64,000 bases of DNA from Bdellovibrionales bacterium (GCA_005793345.1 SXSU01000022.1:62001-126000); one strand, 5' to 3'; positions 17,730 to 27,598 are shown, counted from the stretch's first letter. The notes: generated by a model from the letters alone, not told the origin. Program-made: numbers and translations.

Positions 17730-18830
17730 TTGAAATCTAATAAACAATATAAAAAAATAGTAATTGCAGGCGGAGGCACTGGTGGGCATATTTATCCTGG
17801 GGTTGCAATAGCTAAAACAATCGAAAAGTTGGATAAAAATATTGAAGTTGTTTTTGTTGGATCCGCGCTTGGACTTGAAACAAAAATAATTCCTCGCGAA
17901 GGTTTTTCTTTAGTCTTACTTCCTGCTGGAAAATTAAATTATTCGGGTGGATTTATAAATAAAATAAAAACTTTTTTTAAACTTCCGATGGCATTTGTTA
18001 AATCGGCTTATTGGTTAATTGTAAATCGTCCATTGTTTGTTTTAGGAGTCGGTGGGTATGCTTCGGGCCCATTTGTTGCGGTTGCTTCACTTTTAAAATT
18101 CAAAACTGCAATATGGGAACCCAATGCTCATCCTGGTTTAACTAACAGATGGTTATCGAAAATTGTAAATAAGGCTTATTATGTATTTGATGAATCAGCC
18201 CCCTATTTTAGTTGTCGACAAAAACAAAAAGTTGGTTTGCCTGTCCGGCAAGAACTTGAATCACTAGAGCCTGTTGCTCGTGAAGATAATGATTTTCATG
18301 TATTAGTATTCGGGGGAAGTCAGGGGTCTAAATATCTTAATGATGTCATAGAGAAAATGGTAATTGCAGAGGCTAGTTGGTTACATAAAGGACGATTAAT
18401 ACATCAAACGGGAGTAAATGATTATAGTCAAATAAATGAAAAATATAAACAATCAGTTTTTCACGTCCAAGCTTATGAATACTTGCACGAAATGAACAAG
18501 TATTATGAGTGGGCTGATTTAGTTATTTGTCGAAGTGGTGCCAGTACGGTAGCTGAATTAGCAGCAGTTGGTAAACCGGCAATTTTAATCCCGCTACCAA
18601 CCTCGGCAGATGATCATCAACTTAAAAATGCAAAAGCTGTTGCAGATCAGGGGGCGGCAATACTTCTTGAACAAAAAAATTTAACAGGTGAGCAATTGCA
18701 AAAGATTATTCTGAACTTGCAAAATGATAAAATTAAATTAAAAAATATGTCTGAAAAAATGAAGTCTCTTCATGCAGCAAGAGCTGCAGAAGAAATTTCA
18801 AAAAATATTTTAAAGGAGATCACTCAGTGA
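17730..18830 (+). CDS. murG: UDP-N-acetylglucosamine-N-acetylmuramyl-(pentapeptide) pyrophosphoryl-undecaprenol N-acetylglucosamine transferase
   Basis: Makes lipid II from lipid I at the inner membrane. N-terminal G-loop AGGGTGGHIYPGVA, second G-loop 'VLGVGGYASGPF', 'WEPNAHPGLTNRWL', and the donor-binding region 'VICRSGASTVAELAAVGKPAILIPLP' are all present. TTG at 17730 is preferred because AGGAG is spaced 7 nt before it; a GTG at 17703 is in frame without a site. 366 aa. It overlaps murC by 4 bp (GTGA). Confidence 0.95.
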   Translation: MKSNKQYKKIVIAGGGTGGHIYPGVAIAKTIEKLDKNIEVVFVGSALGLETKIIPREGFSLVLLPAGKLNYSGGFINKIKTFFKLPMAFVKSAYWLIVNRPLFVLGVGGYASGPFVAVASLLKFKTAIWEPNAHPGLTNRWLSKIVNKAYYVFDESAPYFSCRQKQKVGLPVRQELESLEPVAREDNDFHVLVFGGSQGSKYLNDVIEKMVIAEASWLHKGRLIHQTGVNDYSQINEKYKQSVFHVQAYEYLHEMNKYYEWADLVICRSGASTVAELAAVGKPAILIPLPTSADDHQLKNAKAVADQGAAILLEQKNLTGEQLQKIILNLQNDKIKLKNMSEKMKSLHAARAAEEISKNILKEITQ

Positions 18831-20179
18831 AATTGCAACAATCAAGATTTCATTTTGTTGGAGTTGGCGGCATAGGTATGTGCGGTTTAGCGGAACTGTT
18901 GCACAACATGGGAGCCACTGTAACTGGAAGTGATTTATCTGAAAATGCAAACACTGAACGTCTCAAAAAAATGGGAATTAAAGTATTTAAAGGTCATTCA
19001 GCAGACAACGTTGGAGAGACAGATGTTGTTGTATACTCAAGCGCTGTCCAAATGCAAAATCCAGAATTAGCAGCGGCAAGAGCTAAATTAATACCACTAA
19101 TACCCAGGGCAGAGGCTCTTGCTGAGCTTATGCGTATGAAAAGAGGAATTGCTGTTGCAGGAACACATGGCAAGACAACAACAACAAGTATGGTAGCTTC
19201 TATTTTTTTACAGGCAAAATTAAATCCAACTATTGTAGTTGGAGGTCGATTAGATTTAATACAATCAACTGCCCATCTTGGAGATGGTGAGTGGTTAATA
19301 GCAGAAGCCGATGAAAGTGACGGGAGCTTTCGAAAACTATCTCCAGAGCTATCGATTGTAACAAATATTGATTCGGATCATTTGGATTATTATAAAAGTT
19401 TTGAGAATGTTGAAAAAGCTTTCTATGATTTTGCAATGAGAGTTCCATTTTATGGACAATTGATTGCTTGTGGTGATGATCCTTCTGTGAAAAATATTTT
19501 TGCCAATTACCCAAAACGTATTTGTTTATATGGTTTTCAACCTCACAATGATATTGTACTAAAGGGTTCAAATGGAAAATATCAAGTTTCGTTGAATGGG
19601 GAGCTCCTTGGTGAGTTTGAATTGAATGTTCCTGGACGGCATAATGCTTTAAATGCCGCTGCGGCAATAGCTTCAGGGTTAGCTGCAGGTATAAATTTTT
19701 CAGTCTGCAAAGAAGGACTTAAAAAATTTCAAGGTGTAGATAGACGTTTTCATTTTAAGGGTGAGGAAAAAGGGATAATTGTTTATGACGATTATGGACA
19801 TCATCCAACAGAAGTCAGTGCTGTATTAGCTGCTTTCAAAGAAAAATATCCCGATAAAAAACTAACTGTATTATTTCAGCCCCATAGATACTCAAGAACC
19901 CAACATTGTTGGCACGATTTTAAAGCCTGTTTCTCGCAAGCAGATCAACTTTATATCCTGGACATATATCCAGCAGGTGAAGATCCAATTCCTGGAATTA
20001 CCACACAAAACTTAATTCAAGAAATGAATCATCCACATTGTTATCATTTTGACCGCAAAGAAAATAGTATTTTAAATTTGGCGAAAAATAAATTAAATAA
20101 AGGCGATATATTCTTAACTTTAGGTGCGGGTGACTGCTGGAAGGTTGGAATGCAAGTTTTAGAGATACTCAAAAAATAA
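18827..20179 (+). CDS. murC: UDP-N-acetylmuramate-L-alanine ligase
   Basis: First Mur ligase, adds L-Ala to UDP-MurNAc. N-terminal FVGVGGIGMCGLAE, ATP loop VAGTHGKTTTTSM near residue 107, 'DESDGSF', and C-terminal 'DYGHHPTEVSAVLAAF' and 'FQPHRYSRT' are diagnostic. GTG start overlaps the murG stop. 450 aa, normal. It ends the plus-strand cluster; murB, ddl, ftsQ, ftsA and ftsZ do not follow, and a convergent secreted protein gene begins 10 bp later. Confidence 0.95.
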   Translation: MKLQQSRFHFVGVGGIGMCGLAELLHNMGATVTGSDLSENANTERLKKMGIKVFKGHSADNVGETDVVVYSSAVQMQNPELAAARAKLIPLIPRAEALAELMRMKRGIAVAGTHGKTTTTSMVASIFLQAKLNPTIVVGGRLDLIQSTAHLGDGEWLIAEADESDGSFRKLSPELSIVTNIDSDHLDYYKSFENVEKAFYDFAMRVPFYGQLIACGDDPSVKNIFANYPKRICLYGFQPHNDIVLKGSNGKYQVSLNGELLGEFELNVPGRHNALNAAAAIASGLAAGINFSVCKEGLKKFQGVDRRFHFKGEEKGIIVYDDYGHHPTEVSAVLAAFKEKYPDKKLTVLFQPHRYSRTQHCWHDFKACFSQADQLYILDIYPAGEDPIPGITTQNLIQEMNHPHCYHFDRKENSILNLAKNKLNKGDIFLTLGAGDCWKVGMQVLEILKK

Positions 20180-20189
20180 CTAAATTTTT

Positions 20190-22430
20190 TTATTGTAATT
20201 CGACTGCACCCATATCACAGACACCAACAGGTCTTGGTAAGCCTCTTTGGTCAGTTGGTAAACATAGGCTATTATCCCCAGAGTTTTTGGCTGGTGAATT
20301 TGTTGATGGGGCAAGGGTTTTAGTTGCTCCTCCATTTTCTAAAAGTGAACCCAGTTGTGGATTTGTGGAAGTTAAAATTGAAGTTCCAGTTAATCCACAA
20401 GTTGTATCATCAAATAAAGAATAAAATAATTCTACTGGTCGACTTAGTGATACAAAAGCGCAGTTACTTTTTGCTCCATTGTTAACGGCGATGATTGAAT
20501 TAATAAATCTTAACTTTCCAGTGTATGGATCTGGTAAATCAATTATAACGTTACTTCCTGAGGTAGTAGCATTATTGTATAGGGTTGAGTTTTGAATTAC
20601 GAAATCTTCATTTAAATCTATATCAAAATAAAATTTTAATCCATACCCACTATTATTAAAAATTGTAGAATTATCAATAAAACATTTTGAGCATTTATAA
20701 AAATTTATCCCATTACTATTATTTGCAATTAAGCTTGATTTAATTTTCCAGTTAGTACTTACCCCAGTTTGGTAGATTGCGATTCCCGTATTATTTTCAA
20801 TTGAGGTATTACTAATAGTGACTAGAGAAGCTTGGTTTGATCCAATTACTGTATTTGTGTTATTTGTAAATTGGGAATCTACAATTTCAGCTTGATCTAC
20901 TCCACTTAGATTTAATATCCCCTCAATAGTACTACCTGTATTAGTTGTAAAAATATTATTATCAATTACTAATCTAGATAAAGAATGAGTGTTGATTACA
21001 CTGCCCTCATTGCAACAACTGGTTGCATTTTTAAATGTTAAATTATGAAAACTTACATAAGAGTAAACTTGAAATAAAGTAGATTGAGAGTTTCCGTCAA
21101 TGACTGTAGATTGTGGAGTGTTTCCAGTTATGTAAATTTCTTTTTTTAGTGTCGTGTTTGTGGGCCCCAAAATTAAACTTCCACTGGTAAGAGTATATGT
21201 TCCACTTTGAATTACAATAATGGCTGGTTTGCCCCAGTAATAATTAGAACTATCACCATCACCATAATTCGCTTCATCTAAAGCTGCTTTTAAAGAACAT
21301 TGCCCAACTGAATTTGCGCAAACTCCATCACCAATTGAAGCATCATCAGAGTTTGGATTAAGAGTAGTGGTTACTGTAAATTGCGGAGCATATGAGAAAA
21401 CAGTATCATAACTTATGCACGCAGAGGGATTTCCATATGGATCTATTTTTGAAACAGAAAGAGGATAGGATCCATATTGAGTAAAGGAAGGTAAGGTAAC
21501 TTGATTACTTTGAGCGCTAAGAGTTGTTTCGATTATTAAAGAATTACAGCTTGATCCATAAAATATTTTTACTATGTCTCCACCACTTACTCCACCTAAA
21601 TCATATGTTGGATTACTTTGAGTAGAAGGTGAAACTAAGGGTTGTGTAAGTGTAATACTAGTTGGTGGATCAGGTATAGTTGTTCTTTTAAAAAATGTAT
21701 AGGTATCTTCTGCTTGATAAGTATTTGTAGTATCAGTGTGGTTTATGTGAATAGAAAGTAATCCGTCGGTATATGTGCTAAAATTATATGTTTTAGACCA
21801 GGTTGCATTTGTACAAATAACAGCATTTGTAAAGTTCTGAGTACCAATTGTGCCTGTTATAATTACCCCTCCACCTTCATACGAACAACTTCCTTGAATT
21901 ATAAAGTTCGATTGATTTATAGAATTAATATAATAAGATGTGGAGGGGCTTAAAGTTAATTTGGGTTGTACCTCATCTTCTAAAGCAATGAAGTTAAAAA
22001 TAATACTTTTATTAAGGTCAGTATCTAAAGAACTGAGTTGGAGATGCCAATTTGAATCTCCTCGATAAACATAGTCATCTTTTAATTTAAGTGTAAATAA
22101 AACATTTGAGTCTGTTTTAAGTAATGTAATTTGTGTTGGTGGATTTTCAAAAATATCCTGAGCTACAAAACCCTCATCACAGGATAAGTTAATATTAATT
22201 ATTCTATCTTTGGTTTTATTGTCATTAATGGTTGCTGTAAAATTTATTGAATTTCCTTCTCTTAAAGCCATGCCTTCAAAAGTCGAATCAGAAAGAACTA
22301 AGTTTATGTCAAATGAAGAGGGTTCAAGGCTTACAACTTCGCCACGGTAGTAACCACAACTCAGCAATCCAACAGAGAAAATGACTACAAAAACTGATTT
22401 AATTATATTAAATTGAGAGATACGATTCAT
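20190..22430 (-). CDS. Surface lipoprotein with Ig-like and right-handed beta-helix regions
   Basis: 746 aa. The signal peptide ends in a lipobox (LLSC, then GYYRG). The middle part has beta-rich, Ig-like repeats. Around residue ~350 starts a segment with 'SIGDGVCANSVGQCSLKAA', typical of CSLREA/CSLP-type domains that precede beta-helix proteins. Then come Asn/Thr/Ser-rich repeats ('IDNNIFTTN', 'IENNTGIAI') of a parallel beta-helix. The end 'SPAKNSGDNSLCLPTDQRG…CDMGAVELQ' matches the 'choice-of-anchor Q' type terminus. Probably an outer-surface adhesin or glycan-binding protein; this is inference. Confidence 0.75.
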   Translation of the reverse strand: MNRISQFNIIKSVFVVIFSVGLLSCGYYRGEVVSLEPSSFDINLVLSDSTFEGMALREGNSINFTATINDNKTKDRIININLSCDEGFVAQDIFENPPTQITLLKTDSNVLFTLKLKDDYVYRGDSNWHLQLSSLDTDLNKSIIFNFIALEDEVQPKLTLSPSTSYYINSINQSNFIIQGSCSYEGGGVIITGTIGTQNFTNAVICTNATWSKTYNFSTYTDGLLSIHINHTDTTNTYQAEDTYTFFKRTTIPDPPTSITLTQPLVSPSTQSNPTYDLGGVSGGDIVKIFYGSSCNSLIIETTLSAQSNQVTLPSFTQYGSYPLSVSKIDPYGNPSACISYDTVFSYAPQFTVTTTLNPNSDDASIGDGVCANSVGQCSLKAALDEANYGDGDSSNYYWGKPAIIVIQSGTYTLTSGSLILGPTNTTLKKEIYITGNTPQSTVIDGNSQSTLFQVYSYVSFHNLTFKNATSCCNEGSVINTHSLSRLVIDNNIFTTNTGSTIEGILNLSGVDQAEIVDSQFTNNTNTVIGSNQASLVTISNTSIENNTGIAIYQTGVSTNWKIKSSLIANNSNGINFYKCSKCFIDNSTIFNNSGYGLKFYFDIDLNEDFVIQNSTLYNNATTSGSNVIIDLPDPYTGKLRFINSIIAVNNGAKSNCAFVSLSRPVELFYSLFDDTTCGLTGTSILTSTNPQLGSLLENGGATKTLAPSTNSPAKNSGDNSLCLPTDQRGLPRPVGVCDMGAVELQ

Positions 22431-22644
22431 ATAATAATTCTATAATGATTGGGGTTTTTTATAAATAAAGATTCGCATAGATGTCTCTTGTTGAGACGTA
22501 GAATTAGCCTTTTGTTTGTTACCTGTAAAAAATTTAAACATAGATTCAATTGTCCCAATTTGAGAATGCTTAATTAATTGAGTATTATTGGCATTTATCT
22601 ATTGTTTTAAAGTGGCATGAATTATGCCTATCTTAATAATTAAG

Positions 22645-22690
22645 GAATTAATGTTCATGAATTAGTCTGATCACTTGCATGAATTTATTT
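22645..22690. repeat. Possible eroded half of hairpin module A
   Basis: The stretch around 22648-22680 (TGTTCATGAATTAGTCTGAT and following) resembles the first half of module A (TGCTCATGATTAAGTCTGAT) of the dispersed repeat, with a few mismatches and no matching second arm. It lies in the divergent promoter region before the gene at 22723. Confidence 0.3.
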
Positions 22691-22722
22691 AGAAGAAATT
22701 ATAAAAACGGAAAGGAGGAAAT

Positions 22723-23820
22723 TTGAATTTTAATAAAAGAAGCCTAATTTTATTTTTTTCACTCCTCTTTTTGGCAGTTGTTTTTATTAAAAATATTAGC
22801 GGGATTGGTGGAGAAAGTAATGAAGAAAATTTTGAGAAACTTTCTGATTATCTGTATTCGTCACCAGTTTTAAAATCTTTTAGACCAAAGTTTTCATTGG
22901 ATGGAGTTCGTTTAATTGATAAAACAAAATCACAAAACACTAAACTTCAAGTTGTTCAAAATAATATAAAGCCCCCTGTTGTACCACCAGCACCTAGTGT
23001 TTTGCCCTCTCCAACTCCAACAGCAATTCCCAAAAAAATCGCAAAGAAAGAAGAAAAAAAAGAAGATGTAATTGCCAATTCAGGAAATACTTTATTACAA
23101 AATTTGGATACTGAAAAAAATAATCTTGATGATGATTCTGGTGGTGGAAGTATTAATACGAATAATCAAAACAATGGAGCTGGTGGAGGAAGAGGATATT
23201 TAAATAATGAAACAATCAGCGAGTGGTTATATAAATTACAAGTTTCACCAACAAAAGAAAATATGAATGATTTTGTAAGCGAATTTTTTATAAAAAATAT
23301 TACATCACAAGAGTTTTATGAGACTTTAAAACAGCTATTAGAATTAAATGACGAAAGAACTCAGTACATAGCAATTTACGGTCTTGCAGCAGTACCTAGT
23401 ATAAAAAGTTATGAACTACTTGCATTGAAATCCGCAGATAAAAAACTTTACTCAATTAATATTGAATATGCACAGCAAGTTATTGGAATATATAGTCAAG
23501 GAACTTACCTAAAAATTCTTATTGAAGCCCTCAAGCATCCTTCAGAAGATGTAGTTATAGAAGCAATTCATAGTATTAGAAGAATGAAAAAAACAATGAG
23601 TGTTCAAACAACCTTAATTGCAGATAGTGCGGGAACTATTAATCTGAATCGCGTTAGAAGAGGGAGCTCGCAAGTGCCTTCGTCATCTCAAAACTCAAAG
23701 AATAAAGTAAACCTATCTACTTATAAATCTTTAATTAATCAACTTCATCAATTAACACAATCAAGAGATTTTTTAGTTGCTTCGTCTTCGGAGTTGCTAA
23801 TAAAAGAATTTCAACAGTAA
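22723..23820 (+). CDS. Membrane-anchored protein with HEAT-like helical repeats
   Basis: 365 aa, unrecognised. TTG start with a strong AAAGGAGG just upstream. One N-terminal hydrophobic segment (about 6-24) anchors it or serves as an uncleaved signal. A Pro-rich stretch (about 88-105) and a Lys/Glu and Gly/Asn-rich linker follow. The C-terminal half (about 165-300) has alpha-helical repeats resembling HEAT/armadillo units ('RTQYIAIYGLAAVPSIKSYE', 'ILIEALKHPSEDVVIEAIHS'). It is likely an inner-membrane protein with a periplasmic scaffold domain, perhaps paired with the following gene. Confidence 0.65.
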   Translation: MNFNKRSLILFFSLLFLAVVFIKNISGIGGESNEENFEKLSDYLYSSPVLKSFRPKFSLDGVRLIDKTKSQNTKLQVVQNNIKPPVVPPAPSVLPSPTPTAIPKKIAKKEEKKEDVIANSGNTLLQNLDTEKNNLDDDSGGGSINTNNQNNGAGGGRGYLNNETISEWLYKLQVSPTKENMNDFVSEFFIKNITSQEFYETLKQLLELNDERTQYIAIYGLAAVPSIKSYELLALKSADKKLYSINIEYAQQVIGIYSQGTYLKILIEALKHPSEDVVIEAIHSIRRMKKTMSVQTTLIADSAGTINLNRVRRGSSQVPSSSQNSKNKVNLSTYKSLINQLHQLTQSRDFLVASSSELLIKEFQQ

Positions 23821-23868
23821 TTTATTTTTTTATAGACCTACCTCTTAAGAAGTTCCATAATAAATTTC

Positions 23869-24651
23869 ATGAGAAATTGTAAATTTTTAAATAATATTGT
23901 AAAGAAAATATCTTATAAATTTTTTTATAGTAAATTCATTTTTTTCATTTCTTTTTTTTCTTTAATTGCGAACTGCAATATTGAGATCCCAGTGCATTTG
24001 AGTACAAGGGATCTTCATGTAATTTTACAAAATATAGGTCCGGCAACAGCCTCTAGGGTGCTGTCTTCGCCATATCCACTTGGAGGTAATGAGGGGTTAG
24101 AAATTGGATTAACTCGACAAGATTTGGATCTTAGTATTTTATCTAATTTAGGTAATAAAACAAAAATTCAAAATTCTAATTTTTCTTTTCCAACTTTAAC
24201 TTTAGGTAAGGGTCTTTATTATGATTTGGATGTATTTATAAGTTTAATTCCATTTGCACAAAGTTCAAGTTTATCTCATTTTTCTACTCAAATTCGTTCT
24301 AAGCATTGGAAGAGTCCACATTCCCCATTTATAATTTCATCCATTTGGCATGCTGGTTATACAACACTTCAGAATGCAATAAATTTTCAAAATTATGGAT
24401 TTGATATTTTAGGGACTTTTATTTTTCAAAAAACATGTATGTATTTTGGAGTAGGGACATTATTTTCAAATGGACGATTTATTGGAGGAGCTGAGGGGAT
24501 AACCGCATCACTACAAACAGAAACAGTAACTTCAACTCAAGCTCATCGAGTACTGGGTTTAGACTATCGTATAAATGAATATTTTATAGCACTTCAAACT
24601 GATAGTTATGATAAAAAATTTTATTCTATTAAAATTGGATATAGATTTTAA
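23869..24651 (+). CDS. Probable outer-membrane or lipid-anchored beta protein
   Basis: 260 aa, unrecognised. The N-terminus is basic and hydrophobic (about 1-42), with Cys in 'SLIANCNIEI' that could be a lipobox. The mature part is beta-rich with alternating patterns and ends in 'YSIKIGYRF', a terminal Phe as in outer-membrane barrel strands. It starts 48 bp after the HEAT-like gene and ends 7 bp before the convergent hldC. A small barrel is inference. Confidence 0.6.
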   Translation: MRNCKFLNNIVKKISYKFFYSKFIFFISFFSLIANCNIEIPVHLSTRDLHVILQNIGPATASRVLSSPYPLGGNEGLEIGLTRQDLDLSILSNLGNKTKIQNSNFSFPTLTLGKGLYYDLDVFISLIPFAQSSSLSHFSTQIRSKHWKSPHSPFIISSIWHAGYTTLQNAINFQNYGFDILGTFIFQKTCMYFGVGTLFSNGRFIGGAEGITASLQTETVTSTQAHRVLGLDYRINEYFIALQTDSYDKKFYSIKIGYRF

Positions 24652-24658
24652 GAAACTG

Positions 24659-25123
24659 TTAACATTTAGATTTTTCTACTATCTTAGTTGTTGATCTTCC
24701 TTCAATAAATTGGAGAGACTTTACAGCGCCTCCATAAGAAAGAACAAAATCACTTCCTACAATTTCAGAAATTTTCCAATCTCCACCTTTTACAAGTATA
24801 TTAGGGCGAATTTTGTGTATTAAATTAATAGGAGTTTCATCTGAAAAAATGACAGTATGGTCAACGCATTCAAGAGAGGCGAGAATTTCTGCGCGATCAT
24901 TTTCATTCTGGATAGGTCGAGTTGGACCTTTAATTTTTTGTACACTTGAGTCTGAATTAATCCCAACAACTAAAATATCACCATGAGCTTTTGCTTCTTT
25001 TAAATATCGCACATGACCTATATGAAGTAAGTCAAAACACCCGTTAGTAAAAACTATTTTCTTTCCCTGGTATTCGTTTTTAATTTTGCTTAACAAACTT
25101 TCTAAACGAAGAGAATTTCCCAT
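24659..25123 (-). CDS. hldC: D-glycero-beta-D-manno-heptose 1-phosphate adenylyltransferase
   Basis: Nucleotidyltransferase making ADP-heptose for lipopolysaccharide core; also called rfaE2. 154 aa, equal to the stand-alone C-terminal half of HldE. Motifs: FTNGCFDLLHIGHVRYL, 'VVGINSDSSV', 'KGPTRP' and 'ILVKGGDW'. No kinase half is present in the window, so heptose kinase must be encoded elsewhere. It is the last gene of prmA-rsmE-RDD-hldC, 2 bp after its neighbour. Confidence 0.9.
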   Translation of the reverse strand: MGNSLRLESLLSKIKNEYQGKKIVFTNGCFDLLHIGHVRYLKEAKAHGDILVVGINSDSSVQKIKGPTRPIQNENDRAEILASLECVDHTVIFSDETPINLIHKIRPNILVKGGDWKISEIVGSDFVLSYGGAVKSLQFIEGRSTTKIVEKSKC

Positions 25124-25125
25124 AT

Positions 25126-25842
25126 TTACCTATTTGCCCTTTTATAAAGATTTAGTTTAGATATTTTACCTGCGATATCATTTCGTAAAATCATTGAGAG
25201 TAAAGGTAATAATATAACACCAGTCAATAATATAATTACTGTTCTGTATAAAAGTTTAAGCGAGTAATTATAATTAAAGTAATCACCTGTTGTGCCAAGC
25301 TGAAGATCAAAAACAAACTCCCCAAGCGTCGCTCCAGTAAATATTCGACATAAAGTTAAATAAGAAAACATCATGATCAAAAGTATAGATGGAATAACAA
25401 GATTGTTTTCCGCTGCTAAATTAATATTTGCCATAAAATTATAAATATCAACTTCAGTAATTGCCATAGAGACTACAAATGCAAATAAAAACATTGCAAG
25501 AACCATCATTAAATCAATAATGAAAGGTGAAAAATCCCACTTTACTGCTTGTGGTTCAATTGGTTTAGCAACATTCGTTAATTTTTGTGGATTGTTAAAA
25601 TCTAGATGTGGTTGTTTAAAAGTTTCGACCAATTTATCAATTTCTTGAGAAGTTGGTTTGGTTGGATTTTTAGAAGGTAATGGTGTTTTTAGGAGCGGGG
25701 GTGCTGTTGGCAAATCTCTGGTAAGTGCGGCCTTAACGACATTTGAATTTTTCATATCTTGAGATAGGGAGTTAGTTTTTCTGTGGAAGCCAAGGCCCTC
25801 AGTCAGTGGTTTGAATTCAAAATCATTGAGTGGATCCATCAT
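25126..25842 (-). CDS. RDD-family membrane protein
   Basis: 238 aa. The first ~100 residues are polar and Pro-rich. The C-terminal half carries the RDD domain: 'FIIDLMMVLAMFLF' (the family's early Asp), a segment near 'IPSILLIMMFSYLTLCRIFTGATLGEF', and a third near 'VIILLTGVILLPLLSM'. RDD proteins are inner-membrane proteins of mostly unknown role, some linked to ion transport. AAGGAGC precedes ATG. Only 8 bp separate it from rsmE. Confidence 0.78.
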   Translation of the reverse strand: MMDPLNDFEFKPLTEGLGFHRKTNSLSQDMKNSNVVKAALTRDLPTAPPLLKTPLPSKNPTKPTSQEIDKLVETFKQPHLDFNNPQKLTNVAKPIEPQAVKWDFSPFIIDLMMVLAMFLFAFVVSMAITEVDIYNFMANINLAAENNLVIPSILLIMMFSYLTLCRIFTGATLGEFVFDLQLGTTGDYFNYNYSLKLLYRTVIILLTGVILLPLLSMILRNDIAGKISKLNLYKRANR

Positions 25843-25850
25843 TAAGCTCC

Positions 25851-26618
25851 TTATTTAACAAATTCATATTTTATAATTGAAGCTAATGACAGGCAAGCCG
25901 TTTCAACTCTTAAAACCTGATGCCCAAGGGTTACTGGATTTAAGTCGTGTTCAATCAAAAATTGAACCTCAGGCTGTGAAAAGCCACCTTCGCTACCTAC
26001 AATAATATAAATATCGCTAATGATATTTTCATTAGAATTTTTAATTGATGCAAGATAATCCTTTAATGCCATTTTGCATTCACCTTCAAAGGCAAAAATT
26101 CCAAAAGTATTTTTATTATTTTTAAAATTCAGATCCTGAATAGTTTGAGTTAAGGTTTTAGGAGGTAGTAATTTTAGTAAATCACCACGAGCCGATTGCT
26201 GTGTGGCTTGTAAGATAATTTTATTCCAACGAATTTCTTTTTCTTTTGGAAAATTATTGAGAGATTTTATTGAGCTGAAATCGCTAATTATTGGGGTTAT
26301 AGAAGTTACACCCAATTCGACAGCTTTCTCAATTATTGTTTCAAAAGTAGAAATTTTTGGAAAAGAAAGCAACAAGTGAATAAATGGAGGTTGAGTTTTT
26401 GTTAAGATTCTTTTCTCTTTAACAGTTAAAAGGGCAGATTTTTTCTTAATTGCTGTGACTTCAGAAAAAAAAGCGTCACCATTTGGATTTAAAAGTTCAA
26501 ATTTAGAACCGACTTGTTGGCGACAAACATCAAAGATGTGGTGAAACAATTCACCATCAATAGTTATCTGATCACCGATTTCAATATCTGTTATTAAATT
26601 AATAAAATATCTTCTCAT
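25851..26618 (-). CDS. rsmE: 16S rRNA m3U1498 methyltransferase
   Basis: SPOUT methyltransferase of 255 aa. N-terminal PUA-like part ('GELFHHIFDVCRQQVG'), then 'SFPKISTFETIIEKAVELGV', 'QQSARGDLLKLLPP', and the knot motifs 'IIVGSEGGFSQPEV' and 'VTLGHQVLRVETA' are typical. GAGGA lies before ATG. It follows prmA by 86 bp in the same direction; the two ribosome-modifying genes are often neighbours. Confidence 0.93.
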   Translation of the reverse strand: MRRYFINLITDIEIGDQITIDGELFHHIFDVCRQQVGSKFELLNPNGDAFFSEVTAIKKKSALLTVKEKRILTKTQPPFIHLLLSFPKISTFETIIEKAVELGVTSITPIISDFSSIKSLNNFPKEKEIRWNKIILQATQQSARGDLLKLLPPKTLTQTIQDLNFKNNKNTFGIFAFEGECKMALKDYLASIKNSNENIISDIYIIVGSEGGFSQPEVQFLIEHDLNPVTLGHQVLRVETACLSLASIIKYEFVK

Positions 26619-26704
26619 GCAATTGAGTCCTCTTAGATATCAGTGCGCCTCATTATAATAAAATCATATAAAAATCGATATTATCAAATTCTGCAAAAAC
26701 TCCA

Positions 26705-27598
26705 TTAAAAATTGGTTAACCAAAATCCAACCCACTCTTCCTTGGCAAGTCGGCGTTCAATTTTTAAATTTGTATTTTTTAAAAACTCATCAATAAATAA
26801 ATTTTCTCGTTCTTCTAAAATGCCCGTTACTATAATGTGTGACTTGGGCTTCATTGCACGTATCAAATCATCTTTAAGTTTTAATAGAACACCATCAATG
26901 ATGTTTGCTATAACAAGATCAAATTGAGATTTAATATCTTCCAACAATAAGTCACTGACTATGACATTTGAGATATTTGAATTTGCTTTAATGTTTTCAC
27001 GAGCAACTCGAGTTGCTTCCGGATCAATATCAATTGCTATAACATCATTAGCACCTGAGTATTTTGCAATCATCGCAAGAATAGCAGTGCCAGTCCCAAC
27101 ATCAATAACATCAGCTGGTTTATATTTTTGAGGGGCTTGGTAAATACGGTGAATGAGTGCTGCTGCCAATTGTGTTGTGGCATGAGTTCCAGTTCCAAAT
27201 GCCATACCGGGATCAATCCAAAGGGGTGTGACAGCCTCTTTAGGGGCCTTTTCCCAAGAGGGAACAACCCAATAAGGGCCCACAAGCGGAAATGGCTTAA
27301 AGCCTTTTTTCCATTCGGATAACCAATCTTTATGTTCTTCTTCAAAAGTTTCATAACGAATTTGCCAATCAAGTTGTTTAAGTTCATCAAAAAATAATTG
27401 CACTGGTTTTTCATTAAAAAACACATCAATATCTTTATATTTTTGAGAGCGAACCTGAGGATCATATTCCAAGTTTTTTTGAACATAGTTTAGAGCTTCA
27501 GAGATACCTTGCGAGTTATGTTTAAAGCACAATAATGTAACTTCTTCTTCAAGATTTGAGAGAACTTTGTAGAGACGAATGCGATAGTATTTTTCCAT
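26705..27598 (-). CDS. prmA: Ribosomal protein L11 methyltransferase
   Basis: Class I methyltransferase of 297 aa. C-terminal catalytic motifs: 'WIDPGMAFGTGTHATT', 'VIDVGTGTAILAMIAKYSGA', 'AIDIDPEA' and 'VIANIIDGVL'. The N-terminal substrate-recognition part (about 1-95) is present. Codons 2-62 (27413-27594) are duplicated at 29020-29201 on the far side of an ATPase gene, about 91% identical. The present 5' end and promoter may therefore derive from an integration event. First gene of prmA-rsmE-RDD-hldC. Confidence 0.93.
   Translation of the reverse strand: MEKYYRIRLYKVLSNLEEEVTLLCFKHNSQGISEALNYVQKNLEYDPQVRSQKYKDIDVFFNEKPVQLFFDELKQLDWQIRYETFEEEHKDWLSEWKKGFKPFPLVGPYWVVPSWEKAPKEAVTPLWIDPGMAFGTGTHATTQLAAALIHRIYQAPQKYKPADVIDVGTGTAILAMIAKYSGANDVIAIDIDPEATRVARENIKANSNISNVIVSDLLLEDIKSQFDLVIANIIDGVLLKLKDDLIRAMKPKSHIIVTGILEERENLFIDEFLKNTNLKIERRLAKEEWVGFWLTNF
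27413..27594. repeat. Left copy of 182-bp direct repeat (prmA codons 2-62)
   Basis: Matches 29020-29201 without gaps, with about 16 substitutions (about 91% identity). The two copies bracket the ATPase gene 27797-29011 and its hairpin. Confidence 0.9.
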
